The position numbers and the translations under genes were made by a program. Below the pieces are notes generated by a model. That model worked only from the letters and a program-made list of their open reading frames with translations, was not told the DNA's origin and made no database searches. 40,109 nucleotides of DNA from a bacterium (GTDB taxonomy: Bacteria; SZUA-182; DTGQ01; JAFGSM01), in the NCBI GenBank assembly GCA_016934595.1, contig JAFGSM010000043.1:1-40109 (forward strand). Reading direction: 5' to 3'. Of this stretch, positions 1-6,783 are shown in pieces (the first letter of the stretch is position 1; every line of letters begins with the position of its first letter).

Positions 1-104
1 ATTACAGATTATACTGTTATTTAAAGAATAATATTTTAATATGCTAACGATTTTATATTTTCAAGATGAGTTCTCGGACAGCCTCCTAGATAATTAACAA
101 TCAA

Positions 105-124
105 AAAAGCAAAAGCTGTGCCAA
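105..124 (-). promoter_or_regulatory. sigma-54 promoter of an off-window gene
   Basis: Read on the minus strand this is TTGGCACAGCTTTTGCTTTT. It carries the invariant GG (complement of 121-122) and GC (complement of 109-110) of the -24/-12 elements separated by exactly 10 bases, and is almost the full consensus. Transcription would start near position 97 and leave the window on the left, so the regulated gene is not visible. A palindrome about 100 bp upstream (220-234) sits where an enhancer-binding protein would bind. Confidence 0.75.
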
Positions 125-219
125 TAAGAAAAAAAAGTAAATATTGGATAAGTATATAATATTAAAAGAGATTATATAACTTTTGTAATTTGATCTTAAA
201 AGGATTTCTGTCAATACTT

Positions 220-234
220 TTTACATACTGTAAA
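220..234. promoter_or_regulatory. palindrome TTTACA-N3-TGTAAA, candidate upstream activator site
   Basis: A perfect 6-3-6 inverted repeat about 98 bp upstream of the -24 element at 121-122. The same palindrome recurs at 1905-1919, about 109 bp upstream of the second sigma-54 promoter. In both places it follows a shared stretch reading AAAGGATTTCTGTCA. Matching sequence and distance suggest a binding site for one sigma-54 activator. The identity of that activator is inference. Confidence 0.55.
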
Positions 235-295
235 TTATAGAATGCTTTTTTTCTGTTCTTTGTTTCCTGTTCTTGCTTAGAAAATAGCTTTATAT

Positions 296-362
296 TTTCA
301 TGTTTCGTGGTGCCACGAAAAGAGGCATGGGTGTTAGTTACGAAAATAGACTCAATCATCAA
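296..362 (-). repeat. dispersed hairpin repeat, divergent copy
   Basis: Read on the minus strand this resembles the units at 24800-24985: a segment like AACNCCCATGCC, then GCCACGAANCATGAAAAT, then the GAAAATAG type of half-hairpin. It is a degenerate single copy. A short open frame on the minus strand here (162-362) is explained by this repeat and is not called as a gene. Confidence 0.4.
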
Positions 363-430
363 TTTTCGTCTGAAAATCCAAATCGGAAATTTTTATAGCC
401 CTTTGTGAATCAAAGATTCATGAGCGTTTC

Positions 431-465
431 ATTATTGTAACGTTTGTTACTGATTATTGTAACGT
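431..465. repeat. 13-bp direct repeat, 22-bp period
   Basis: ATTATTGTAACGT occurs at 431-443 and again at 453-465. The 22-bp period is about two helical turns, which would put both copies on the same face of the DNA. The first copy is also part of the small palindrome GTAAC-GTTT-GTTAC. It lies just downstream of the receiver gene that ends at 486. It could be a protein-binding site, but no partner is visible. Confidence 0.4.
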
Positions 466-485
466 ATTATTTATGGTTAAGTCGT

Positions 486-1013
486 TCATTGACATCTTGA
501 TAACTTTTTTGAAACAATGGCTCGTATTTTTTGGCATAGAGGGAAATCCATCGAATTGGATGATCCGCCAAAAGCATTTAACAATGTATCTTTATCAAAA
601 AAATCTGTCACACCCGTTTCAAATGCGGATATTGCAATATTATGCGGGATTTTTTTTAATTTGCTTAGTAAAAGCACCGGCCTGGGGCAAAATTTATTTA
701 GCCTTTTTAAGAAACTGATTCCGCCCGAATTTGGGCCAAGAATATCCATTACCAAGATTTCCGGATCGAGTCGTAGTATCTTATCCCTGGCCTCATTGGC
801 ATTCCTGGCCATTCCAACCACTTTGATATCCTGATCTTTTTCAATTTCGTTTTTTAGAAACTCTAGTGAAGCATCCGAAAAATCCAATAACAATACACTG
901 ATTTTTTCCAGGAATATCTCTTCTATAGATTCTGTAATATGCCTATTGTCATAAAACGAGACAACTTTCATATTAGATCTGCAAACATATGCCTCTGTTC
1001 CTTGAGTGGGCAT
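486..1013 (-). CDS. stand-alone response-regulator receiver protein, CheB-receiver-like
   Basis: A 175-residue protein whose main body is one receiver domain. After about 35 extra N-terminal residues comes the beta-1 strand ISVLLLDFSDA, then EIEKDQDIKVVGMARNANEA and EILVMDILGPNSGG, where the Asp in VMDI is the likely phosphorylation site. Next come PRPVLLLSK and the FETGVTDFFDKD end. Spacing and wording are closest to the receiver half of CheB methylesterases, but no methylesterase or DNA-binding domain follows. The start at 1013 is preceded by AAAGGGG about nine bases upstream; an internal Met at codon 15 is an alternative. It lies 78 bp downstream of another receiver gene and probably shares its transcript from the sigma-54 promoter near 1790. 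With no output domain it would act by protein contact or as a phosphate sink. Confidence 0.7.
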   Translation of the reverse strand: MPTQGTEAYVCRSNMKVVSFYDNRHITESIEEIFLEKISVLLLDFSDASLEFLKNEIEKDQDIKVVGMARNANEARDKILRLDPEILVMDILGPNSGGISFLKRLNKFCPRPVLLLSKLKKIPHNIAISAFETGVTDFFDKDTLLNAFGGSSNSMDFPLCQKIRAIVSKKLSRCQ

Positions 1014-1091
1014 AAACCTATATCCCCTTTAATTATCTATCTTTAAAATCCAAATAATGCTGAATTGTTACAATAAATTTGTACAAGATTT

Positions 1092-1496
1092 CTAACTATC
1101 AAACCTGTAAGGATAATTCTTTCGTAATACCTCAGAGATAATAGATTTAAGAGTATTGACATCATTTTCATCCTTTTCCAAAAAAGCAGCGGTGTTTTGA
1201 ATAAGCGGGTGATTTTCATGCTCTTTAAGCAGGGTGTGAATAATAACAGGGACGGACTTCTTATTATTCTCAAGTAGCTCTAATATTTCCAAGCCATCAA
1301 GATATGGCATATCTAGATCAAGGAGCAGAAGATCAGGGGGGGCAAGAAACATCATCCTTAATACCTGCCAGCCATTATTCGTCAATTGCACAAGATATCC
1401 TTCGTTTGTCAGCTCCCGTTTCAGAAACTCGCAAATGTTCCGGTTCCTGTCTGCAATCAGAATTCTAAACTCTTGACTCAATGAACATGACCTCAT
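1092..1496 (-). CDS. single-domain response regulator
   Basis: A 134-residue protein that is one receiver domain: FRILIADRNRNICEFLKREL at the start, LLLLDLDMPYLDGLEILE with the phospho-acceptor Asp, and PVIIHTLL in the beta-4 region. The acidic pocket is altered: the usual Asp-Asp pair after beta-1 is ADR, and the conserved Lys of beta-5 appears in AFLEKDEND. There is no output domain, as in CheY- or Spo0F-like proteins. It is the first gene of a minus-strand pair with 486-1013. Its leader, from a sigma-54 promoter at 1779-1798, is about 275 bases and is largely made of two inverted repeats. Function beyond phospho-signalling is unknown. Confidence 0.75.
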   Translation of the reverse strand: MRSCSLSQEFRILIADRNRNICEFLKRELTNEGYLVQLTNNGWQVLRMMFLAPPDLLLLDLDMPYLDGLEILELLENNKKSVPVIIHTLLKEHENHPLIQNTAAFLEKDENDVNTLKSIISEVLRKNYPYRFDS

Positions 1497-1615
1497 GAGT
1501 CTGTCCGATAACTAATTTTTGGCTAACAAATTAAATAGTATATTACAATTTCTACTATTTTAATTCATGTTTATTTTATGATTTTTTATAAAAATTTTAG
1601 TTATCGGGCAGACTC
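1497..1615. repeat. 119-bp element with 19-bp terminal inverted repeats
   Basis: GAGTCTGTCCGATAACTAA at 1497-1515 is matched by its reverse complement, with one mismatch, at 1597-1615. The interior is AT-rich and non-coding. TCAT lies directly outside both ends (1493-1496 and 1616-1619), a possible 4-bp target duplication. It touches the start codon of the receiver gene at 1496 and lies inside its leader. It may be a miniature mobile element or an RNA hairpin in the leader. Confidence 0.5.
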
Positions 1616-1631
1616 TCATATAAATGTTAAA

Positions 1632-1755
1632 GGAAGTCAGGTCATTTTGCGACGGTTATCATATCTATTTATGATAATCCTGTCGGGGTGTCTTAAATCT
1701 AACAAAAATTATTCTTATGATTAGGATTGGGGAAGACAATCATGACCTAACTTCC
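1632..1755. repeat. 124-bp element with 14-bp inverted ends
   Basis: GGAAGTCAGGTCAT at 1632-1645 pairs with ATGACCTAACTTCC at 1742-1755 (13 of 14). An inner hairpin, TTATCATA with TATGATAA, lies near 1655-1678. No target duplication is evident. Together with 1497-1615 it fills nearly all of the leader between the sigma-54 start site near 1771 and the receiver gene. Confidence 0.4.
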
Positions 1756-1778
1756 GTATCAAAAAGTATAGTAATAAT

Positions 1779-1798
1779 AAAAGCAAATGTTATGCCAA
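1779..1798 (-). promoter_or_regulatory. sigma-54 promoter for the receiver gene pair
   Basis: On the minus strand this reads TTGGCATAACATTTGCTTTT, with GG (complement of 1795-1796) and GC (complement of 1783-1784) exactly 10 bases apart. It shares the TTGGCA-N6-TTTGCTTTT pattern with 105-124 and 19088-19107. Transcription would begin near 1771 and run into 1496-1092 and then 1013-486. Confidence 0.75.
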
Positions 1799-1904
1799 TA
1801 TAAAGTAGAGTTTAAAATTAGTATAACTATTTAAAATTCAAAAGATATTATTAATATTTAATAATGTTTCTGGTTTCGGTCATAAAGGATTTCTGTCAGT
1901 ATTT

Positions 1905-1919
1905 TTTACAGGTTGTAAA
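1905..1919. promoter_or_regulatory. palindrome TTTACA-N3-TGTAAA, candidate upstream activator site
   Basis: Second copy of the palindrome at 220-234, again preceded by AAAGGATTTCTGTCA and again about 100-110 bp upstream of a sigma-54 promoter. It also lies about 240 bp before the molybdoenzyme gene at 2161, so an effect on that gene cannot be excluded. From 1920 to 2160 I see no further gene or clear promoter. Confidence 0.55.
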
Positions 1920-2160
1920 GTCCAAATTTTAAGGCGTCTATAATCTGTTTTTTAAATTAAGCGAAAAACTTAGTCTGGATTCGGGAAAGGAATAGATTTT
2001 TTTTATTGTGAAAGTGCTTTTAAAGATATTGAGATATATAAATAAAATTTATATCACATAAATATTTTTAATTTGATTTCATTTTATTTTTTATTTAGTT
2101 TAACGATGGTAGTCTGTAAATAAAGGGAACGTATTATTCCTCAAACTAAGGAGGCATTAT

Positions 2161-4389
2161 ATGGATATCAACAGAAGGGATTTTTTGAAGATCGCAGGGG
2201 CTGGAACGGTTGCGACAGCAGGCCTGCGGCATTTTGTTTTATCCTCAAAAGGCGCGCATGCTGCCCAGTATTCCCCGCCGGACAAGGTCCTGTATCAGGT
2301 TTGTGCGATATGCAGCGGCGGCTGCGCCATGCTCGTGCATTTGAAGGAGGGCAGGATCGTCGAGGTTAAGGGGAACCCGGATGATCAGGTTGCGAAGGGC
2401 CACCTGTGCGTGAAGGGGCTCACCGGATACCAGTTCATCTATAATCCCTATCGGCTCAAATATCCCATGAAAAGAACCAATCCCAAGAAGGGTGTCAACG
2501 AGGACCCCGGCTGGGTCAAGATATCCTGGGACGAGGCCTTCAAGCTGACGGCCGCCGCTTACAACAGCGCCATCGCAGAGGGAGGGCCGGAGTCCATCCT
2601 GGTCGTAGGCAGGCCGAAACCATGGATAAAAAAGCTGTGCTCAACCCTTGGCACGCCGAATCTGGTCTCTCACAACAACACCTGTTATACCACGCATGAC
2701 GCAACATGGTCGGGCACCATCTCCGGTTTCGGCAAGGGGAGGAACTGGACCACGGATTATGCCCATTCCAAGTACATCCTCTCCTTCGGCTGGGACCAGC
2801 CCGGCAAGGCCAAGAACATGCAGGCCCAGAACTTCCTGGAGGGGATCGCCAACGGCGCGAAGGTGGTTATCATAGACCCCAGGCTCTCCATCACCGCATC
2901 CAAGGCTGACCAGTGGATTCCCATCAAACCGGGGACGGACCTTGCGTTTGCCCTGGCCATGATCCATGTGATCATCAACGAAAAGCTTTATGACAAGGCA
3001 TTCGTCGATAACTACACCCAGGGGATTGATAAGCTCGAACCCTTTATCAGGGAATATACCCCGCAGTGGGCCTCGAAGATAATCGAGGTTCCCGCGGAAA
3101 CGATTACAAAGGTGGCCCGCGAGTTCGCCACCATAAGGCCTTCGGTCATCGCAAGCCACAAGCGGGACGCTGCTGGACCCAATTATGCCAACTCCTGGAA
3201 GCTGGCCCATGCGCAGGTGATCCTGCAGGCCCTTGTTGGGAGCCTGGACCGCCCCGGGGGGCATATATTCCAGCGCCAGCCGAAACAGCCCGGATTCGAT
3301 GATGTGTTCCCTCTCCCGGAAGGCTTGGAATATCCCAAACCCAGAAAGGAAAGGGTGGACGGCCTGGATCATTTCCCCATCATCGACAAGATGAAGAAGG
3401 GCTCTTTCAGCACCCTGGCCCACGGCATCCTGAGCGGGAAGCCTTATCCGGCCAAGGCGGCCTTTATCTGGAAGTACAATATCCTCTCATTTCCTGAGCC
3501 GCAATTATTGGTCAAGGCCCTGCCAAAGCTCGATTTCATGGCCGTGTGCGAGGTGCTTCCTTCCGAGATGACACAGCTTGCGGACGTGGTTCTCCCTGAG
3601 TCCATGTATCTGGAAAATGGCGGGCTCAATGCACGCGAATACTTTGCCATGTGGCCCCAGATCGCACTGAGGGAGCCTATCCAGCCCGTCTTTGACACAA
3701 AGGGTTTAGGCGATATCGTCCAGGGCATTATTAAGGCCATGGGCAAGGGGGATTACCTGGGCGGCTTCAACGGCGTCGCCTATAACGAGGCGTGTATGAA
3801 GGCCGTGGGAAGCTCCATGGCTGAGATAAAGAAGACCAACGGCCTGTGGGGAAAGCCGGTGCCCTTTGAGCCGAAAACAAAGTTCAACACCGAGTCAGGG
3901 AAGATCGAGATGTATTCTGCGCTTCTCGAAAAATACGGGTACGAGCCTCTTCCCTCCTGGCAGCCGAAGAAGGCCAATCCGAGTTCTGAGTATCCCTACT
4001 ACTTCCTCTCCTACCGCAAGCCGTGGGAGAGGATGACCATGTCCCAGTGCCTGCCGTGCCTGATGGATATTTACCCCGAAAACGAGGCGATCATGCACCC
4101 CAGCACGGCCCAAAAGATCGGCGTAAAGACAGGGGACCATGTCTTCGTGGCATCCGTGAACGGCCAGATCCGTGTGAAGGCCAGGGTGTCCGAAGGGATC
4201 AGGCCCGACTGCGTGGCCGTGGACCACGGGTTCGGGCACTGGAGCCTTGGTTTCCCGCCTGAAACCCGTACAGGTGGAAATGATGGGGACCTTTTGGCCG
4301 CCCTTACCGTGGAAGAGCAGATCGCACTGAAAGACCCTGGAGTAGGTGCGCTCATGGAGGATGTATGCGTCAAGGTCATGAAGGCTTAA
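2161..4389 (+). CDS. exported molybdopterin oxidoreductase, catalytic subunit (thiosulfate/polysulfide-reductase-like)
   Basis: A 742-residue member of the DMSO-reductase family. A twin-arginine signal (RRDFLK, residues 5-10, with a cut near AHA at 34) sends the folded enzyme to the periplasm. Cys48, Cys51, Cys55 and Cys83 (C-x2-C-x3-C-x27-C) form the N-terminal [4Fe-4S] site. Cys175 in HNNTCYTTHD is the likely molybdenum ligand, as in sulfur-compound and arsenate reductases. The C-terminal dinucleotide-binding domain shows HPSTAQKIGVKTGDHV and DHGFGHWS, typical of the PhsA/PsrA/TtrA branch. The length is close to PhsA and shorter than usual ArrA. Start: GGAGG lies just before ATG 2161. It is followed by its chaperone, a four-cluster iron-sulfur subunit and a cytochrome b. 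The substrate (thiosulfate, polysulfide, tetrathionate or an arsenic oxyanion) cannot be decided from sequence alone. Confidence 0.85.
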   Translation: MDINRRDFLKIAGAGTVATAGLRHFVLSSKGAHAAQYSPPDKVLYQVCAICSGGCAMLVHLKEGRIVEVKGNPDDQVAKGHLCVKGLTGYQFIYNPYRLKYPMKRTNPKKGVNEDPGWVKISWDEAFKLTAAAYNSAIAEGGPESILVVGRPKPWIKKLCSTLGTPNLVSHNNTCYTTHDATWSGTISGFGKGRNWTTDYAHSKYILSFGWDQPGKAKNMQAQNFLEGIANGAKVVIIDPRLSITASKADQWIPIKPGTDLAFALAMIHVIINEKLYDKAFVDNYTQGIDKLEPFIREYTPQWASKIIEVPAETITKVAREFATIRPSVIASHKRDAAGPNYANSWKLAHAQVILQALVGSLDRPGGHIFQRQPKQPGFDDVFPLPEGLEYPKPRKERVDGLDHFPIIDKMKKGSFSTLAHGILSGKPYPAKAAFIWKYNILSFPEPQLLVKALPKLDFMAVCEVLPSEMTQLADVVLPESMYLENGGLNAREYFAMWPQIALREPIQPVFDTKGLGDIVQGIIKAMGKGDYLGGFNGVAYNEACMKAVGSSMAEIKKTNGLWGKPVPFEPKTKFNTESGKIEMYSALLEKYGYEPLPSWQPKKANPSSEYPYYFLSYRKPWERMTMSQCLPCLMDIYPENEAIMHPSTAQKIGVKTGDHVFVASVNGQIRVKARVSEGIRPDCVAVDHGFGHWSLGFPPETRTGGNDGDLLAALTVEEQIALKDPGVGALMEDVCVKVMKA

Positions 4390-4446
4390 TGGCGAAAGAT
4401 AAATGAGTCTGATGGATATTGAAAAAAGAGGGGTGACTTCAAAAAA

Positions 4447-5160
4447 ATGGTCCGAGTGAATATTGAGGCCGAGGCCGAAATTTTCCGAATGTTTTCCCTG
4501 GGGTTTGACTATCCAGGAAGGGAACTCGGGGAATGCCTCCTTGACGGCTCTTTTGTCAATCGTTTGAAAAATGCCCTTCATGCCTTATCCATACACGGGC
4601 ATTCTTCATTGGAGGATATTCAGCAATGGACAAGGTCTAAGGGAGGGAGTCTTAATGACATTCTGCTTGACCTTGAACGCGAGCACACCCGTCTCTTTAT
4701 CACCGCCTATCCGGGGAACCCTGTCCCCATATACGGATCATTCTATCTGGACGGAGATCAACTGCTCATGGGGGCATCAACCGTTGAGGTCAAAAGGATA
4801 TATCACGGGATCGGTCTCACCTTTAACGAAGGTATGGACAAACTCCCGGACCACTTTTCCATAGAGATGGAGTTTGCAGGGTTTCTCCTGAGATTGCAGC
4901 ATGATAGGGTAAACAGCGCTGGAGATGGGGAGACTGCCGGAATAGAAGCATGTAGAAACCTGTTTCTTTCGGAATATCTGCTCCCCTGGGCCTTCCTTTT
5001 TCTGGAAAGGCTTAAGTCGAGTACAAAACACGGATTTTTTCTACCCCTTGCCCGGATGGCTGGGGAATTCATGATATACGAAAAAGGGATAATATCAAAT
5101 TTACAGAATAAAGCAACGGAGGGATTATTATATGATAAGGCGCTATTCTATGCTCATTGA
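4447..5160 (+). CDS. TorD/DmsD-family molybdoenzyme chaperone
   Basis: A 237-residue, probably all-helical protein. The family signature is clear: EREHTRLFITAYPGNPVPIY, then YLDGDQLLMGASTVEV, then LPDHFSIEMEFAGFLLRL, equivalent to the E-x-x-R-L-F, P-V-P-x-Y-x-S and P-D-H motifs of TorD/DmsD. Such proteins bind the twin-arginine leader of a molybdoenzyme and hold it until the cofactor is inserted. Its position between the catalytic and iron-sulfur genes says its client is the 2161-4389 product. The start at 4447 has a purine-rich AGAGGGGTGA upstream. The end overlaps the next gene by 29 bases, suggesting translational coupling. Confidence 0.85.
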   Translation: MVRVNIEAEAEIFRMFSLGFDYPGRELGECLLDGSFVNRLKNALHALSIHGHSSLEDIQQWTRSKGGSLNDILLDLEREHTRLFITAYPGNPVPIYGSFYLDGDQLLMGASTVEVKRIYHGIGLTFNEGMDKLPDHFSIEMEFAGFLLRLQHDRVNSAGDGETAGIEACRNLFLSEYLLPWAFLFLERLKSSTKHGFFLPLARMAGEFMIYEKGIISNLQNKATEGLLYDKALFYAH

Positions 5161-5860
5161 CACCTTTCGGTGTCTATCGTGTAACAGTTGCACAGTGGAG
5201 TGCAAGAGGGAAAATAATGTCCCATTCGGTTTTTTCAGGACAAGGATCGACACGTTTGAAGCAGGGAAATATCCCGATACCTTTATGGGATTCAAGAAGG
5301 CGGCCTGCCTGCATTGCGGGGACGCCCCGTGTGTGGTTGTGTGCCCAACTGGTGCCTCCTATAAAACGGAATCGGGCGTCACCCTGGTAGATGAATCCAA
5401 ATGCATCAAGTGCGGATACTGCATGTACGCATGTCCTTTTGATGCGCGTTACTGGCATCCTGTGAGCAAAAAGCCGGACAAATGCACCCTGTGCATCCAC
5501 AGGCTGGATGCCGGACAGAAGCCGAGCTGTGCGGAAAAGTGCTTCGCTGTCGCCATACTCTTCGGGGAATGGGAGGATATGGTCATAGAAGGGGAGCGCA
5601 GGGTTGCGTCCATCAAGAAAAAGATGCCCGAGGCTAATCTTTATAAGGGGGATGGACTGGGCGGCCTTGGCGTGATGTTCGTCCTTACCAAATCGCCAGT
5701 TTTCTTTGACCTGCCGGAGCGGCCAGAGATGCCAACATCCATTGTAGCCTGGCAAAAGGTCATCAGGCCGCTTGCATACATTGCCGGCGGCGCGACAGTG
5801 GCCGGGCTAATCATTAGCTTCCTGGCCAATCTAGGCAAGGAGCCTGAGGCAAAGATATAA
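5132..5860 (+). CDS. four-cluster [4Fe-4S] electron-transfer subunit with a C-terminal membrane anchor
   Basis: A 242-residue DmsB/PhsB/FdnH-type ferredoxin subunit. Sixteen cysteines fall in four groups: CLSCNSCTVEC from residue 14, CLHCGDAPCVVVC, CIKCGYCMYAC, and CTLC with CAEKC, giving four [4Fe-4S] clusters. A single hydrophobic helix near residues 214-235 (LAYIAGGATVAGLIISFLA) anchors it, as in FdnH and HybA. It passes electrons between the cytochrome b (5939-6589) and the molybdenum subunit on the outer face of the membrane. It has no signal peptide, as is usual for a subunit co-exported with its twin-arginine partner. The start at 5132 has GGAGGG eight bases upstream; the chaperone gene ends inside it at 5160. 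Confidence 0.88.
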   Translation: MIRRYSMLIDTFRCLSCNSCTVECKRENNVPFGFFRTRIDTFEAGKYPDTFMGFKKAACLHCGDAPCVVVCPTGASYKTESGVTLVDESKCIKCGYCMYACPFDARYWHPVSKKPDKCTLCIHRLDAGQKPSCAEKCFAVAILFGEWEDMVIEGERRVASIKKKMPEANLYKGDGLGGLGVMFVLTKSPVFFDLPERPEMPTSIVAWQKVIRPLAYIAGGATVAGLIISFLANLGKEPEAKI

Positions 5861-5938
5861 GGTAACGTTTCATTCAGCAAAGATACATTTTTATCTCAAC
5901 GATAATGACGTTAATGACAATATATGGAGGGAATCAAA

Positions 5939-6589
5939 ATGAAGAATGAAAGGATCATCAGAAATAGCAAGGCGGCCAGGCTGGTCCACTGGATTCACAC
6001 CATATCCTGCCTGATGCTGTTCTATACAGGGCTCGCCATATTCAGTCCGAAACTGAACGGCTTGGCATGGATATTCGGGGGACTGGAGCATGCGCGTGCG
6101 CACCACCGGGTGGCAGCCATTGTCTTCATCGCCATCCCCGCCCTCGCCATTATATTCAATTTCAAGGGATTCCTGCATATGCTGGGTAGCATCTTTTCAT
6201 GGGACAGCGACGACACCAAGTGGCTCATTAAGGCCCCGGCATATATGTTCAAAAGCAGCATAGATATGCCGCCCCAGGGGAAGCTGAAGGCCGTCCAGAA
6301 ACTTGCCTACATGATGGTGCTATTCTCTTCGGTAGTAATGGTAGTCACAGGCATTATCCTGTGGTACCCGGCCTCGTATACCCCGAATGCGTTACTGTGG
6401 AGCGTGGCATTGCACGATCTGTTCATGATCATCACCGGGGTCGTGCTTCTTGGGCATATGTACATAGGGCTGGGGATATTTCAGCCTTATCGTGGCGCAT
6501 GGCGGCTTATGTTCGGGGACGGGACCATCAGCGAAGAGGCGGCGGAATTCCACAATGCGAAGTGGTTTCAGAAGGTCAAGGCACGGTGA
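5939..6589 (+). CDS. cytochrome b membrane subunit, formate-dehydrogenase gamma (FdnI) type
   Basis: A 216-residue, four-helix membrane protein of the di-heme cytochrome b family. Probable heme ligands match the FdnI pattern: His17 in VHWIH, His56 in ARAHHRV, His159 in ALHDLFM and His173 in LGHMYIG. It oxidises or reduces the quinone pool and exchanges electrons with the iron-sulfur subunit upstream. The frame stays open back to 5924, but ATG 5939 is preferred because GGAGGG ends eight bases before it. An FdnI-type anchor rather than a PsrC/NrfD-type one next to a PhsA-like catalytic subunit is a notable combination. Confidence 0.87.
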   Translation: MKNERIIRNSKAARLVHWIHTISCLMLFYTGLAIFSPKLNGLAWIFGGLEHARAHHRVAAIVFIAIPALAIIFNFKGFLHMLGSIFSWDSDDTKWLIKAPAYMFKSSIDMPPQGKLKAVQKLAYMMVLFSSVVMVVTGIILWYPASYTPNALLWSVALHDLFMIITGVVLLGHMYIGLGIFQPYRGAWRLMFGDGTISEEAAEFHNAKWFQKVKAR

Positions 6590-6701
6590 CCATTTTGATA
6601 AATATTTTTTATACCATATTATTATTTTCAATTTTTATTAAGATTATTTTTGTGTTACATATAATTATCTTCTGTTAACATCCAAGTGTTAACATCTCCT
6701 A

Positions 6702-6742
6702 ATCAAATCCCTTCCGGTCTAAAAAGCTTGAAGGGATTTGAT
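6702..6742. terminator. perfect 13-bp stem, possible terminator
   Basis: ATCAAATCCCTTC (6702-6714) pairs perfectly with GAAGGGATTTGAT (6730-6742) across a 15-base loop. It lies between the cytochrome b gene and the porin gene. The downstream T-run is weak (GTTTATAC), so it may only slow transcription or protect the mRNA end. A direct repeat GTTAACATC stands just before it at 6675 and 6689. Confidence 0.4.
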
Positions 6743-6783
6743 GTTTATACGTAACTGCTAAACTTAAAGGGAGGAGTATACCG

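Noticed and set aside
162-362. 66-codon minus-strand frame at the left edge
   Set aside because: Its 5' part is made of the dispersed hairpin repeat, and no ribosome site or domain supports it.
431-465. Very short GTAAC-GTTAC mobile element
   Set aside because: The palindrome is only 14 bp with no flanking duplication; a protein-binding direct repeat is the simpler reading.
2641-3423. 260-codon open frame on the minus strand inside the molybdoenzyme gene
   Set aside because: It lies wholly opposite a strongly supported gene in a GC-rich stretch, has no recognisable domain and is a coding shadow.
2161-4389. Selenocysteine-containing formate dehydrogenase
   Set aside because: There is no in-frame TGA; the ligand position holds Cys175, and the C-terminal motifs favour the thiosulfate/polysulfide reductase branch despite the FdnI-like partner.
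3895-4581. 228-codon minus-strand frame over the end of the molybdoenzyme gene and the start of the chaperone gene
   Set aside because: It crosses two well-supported plus-strand genes and shows no family features.
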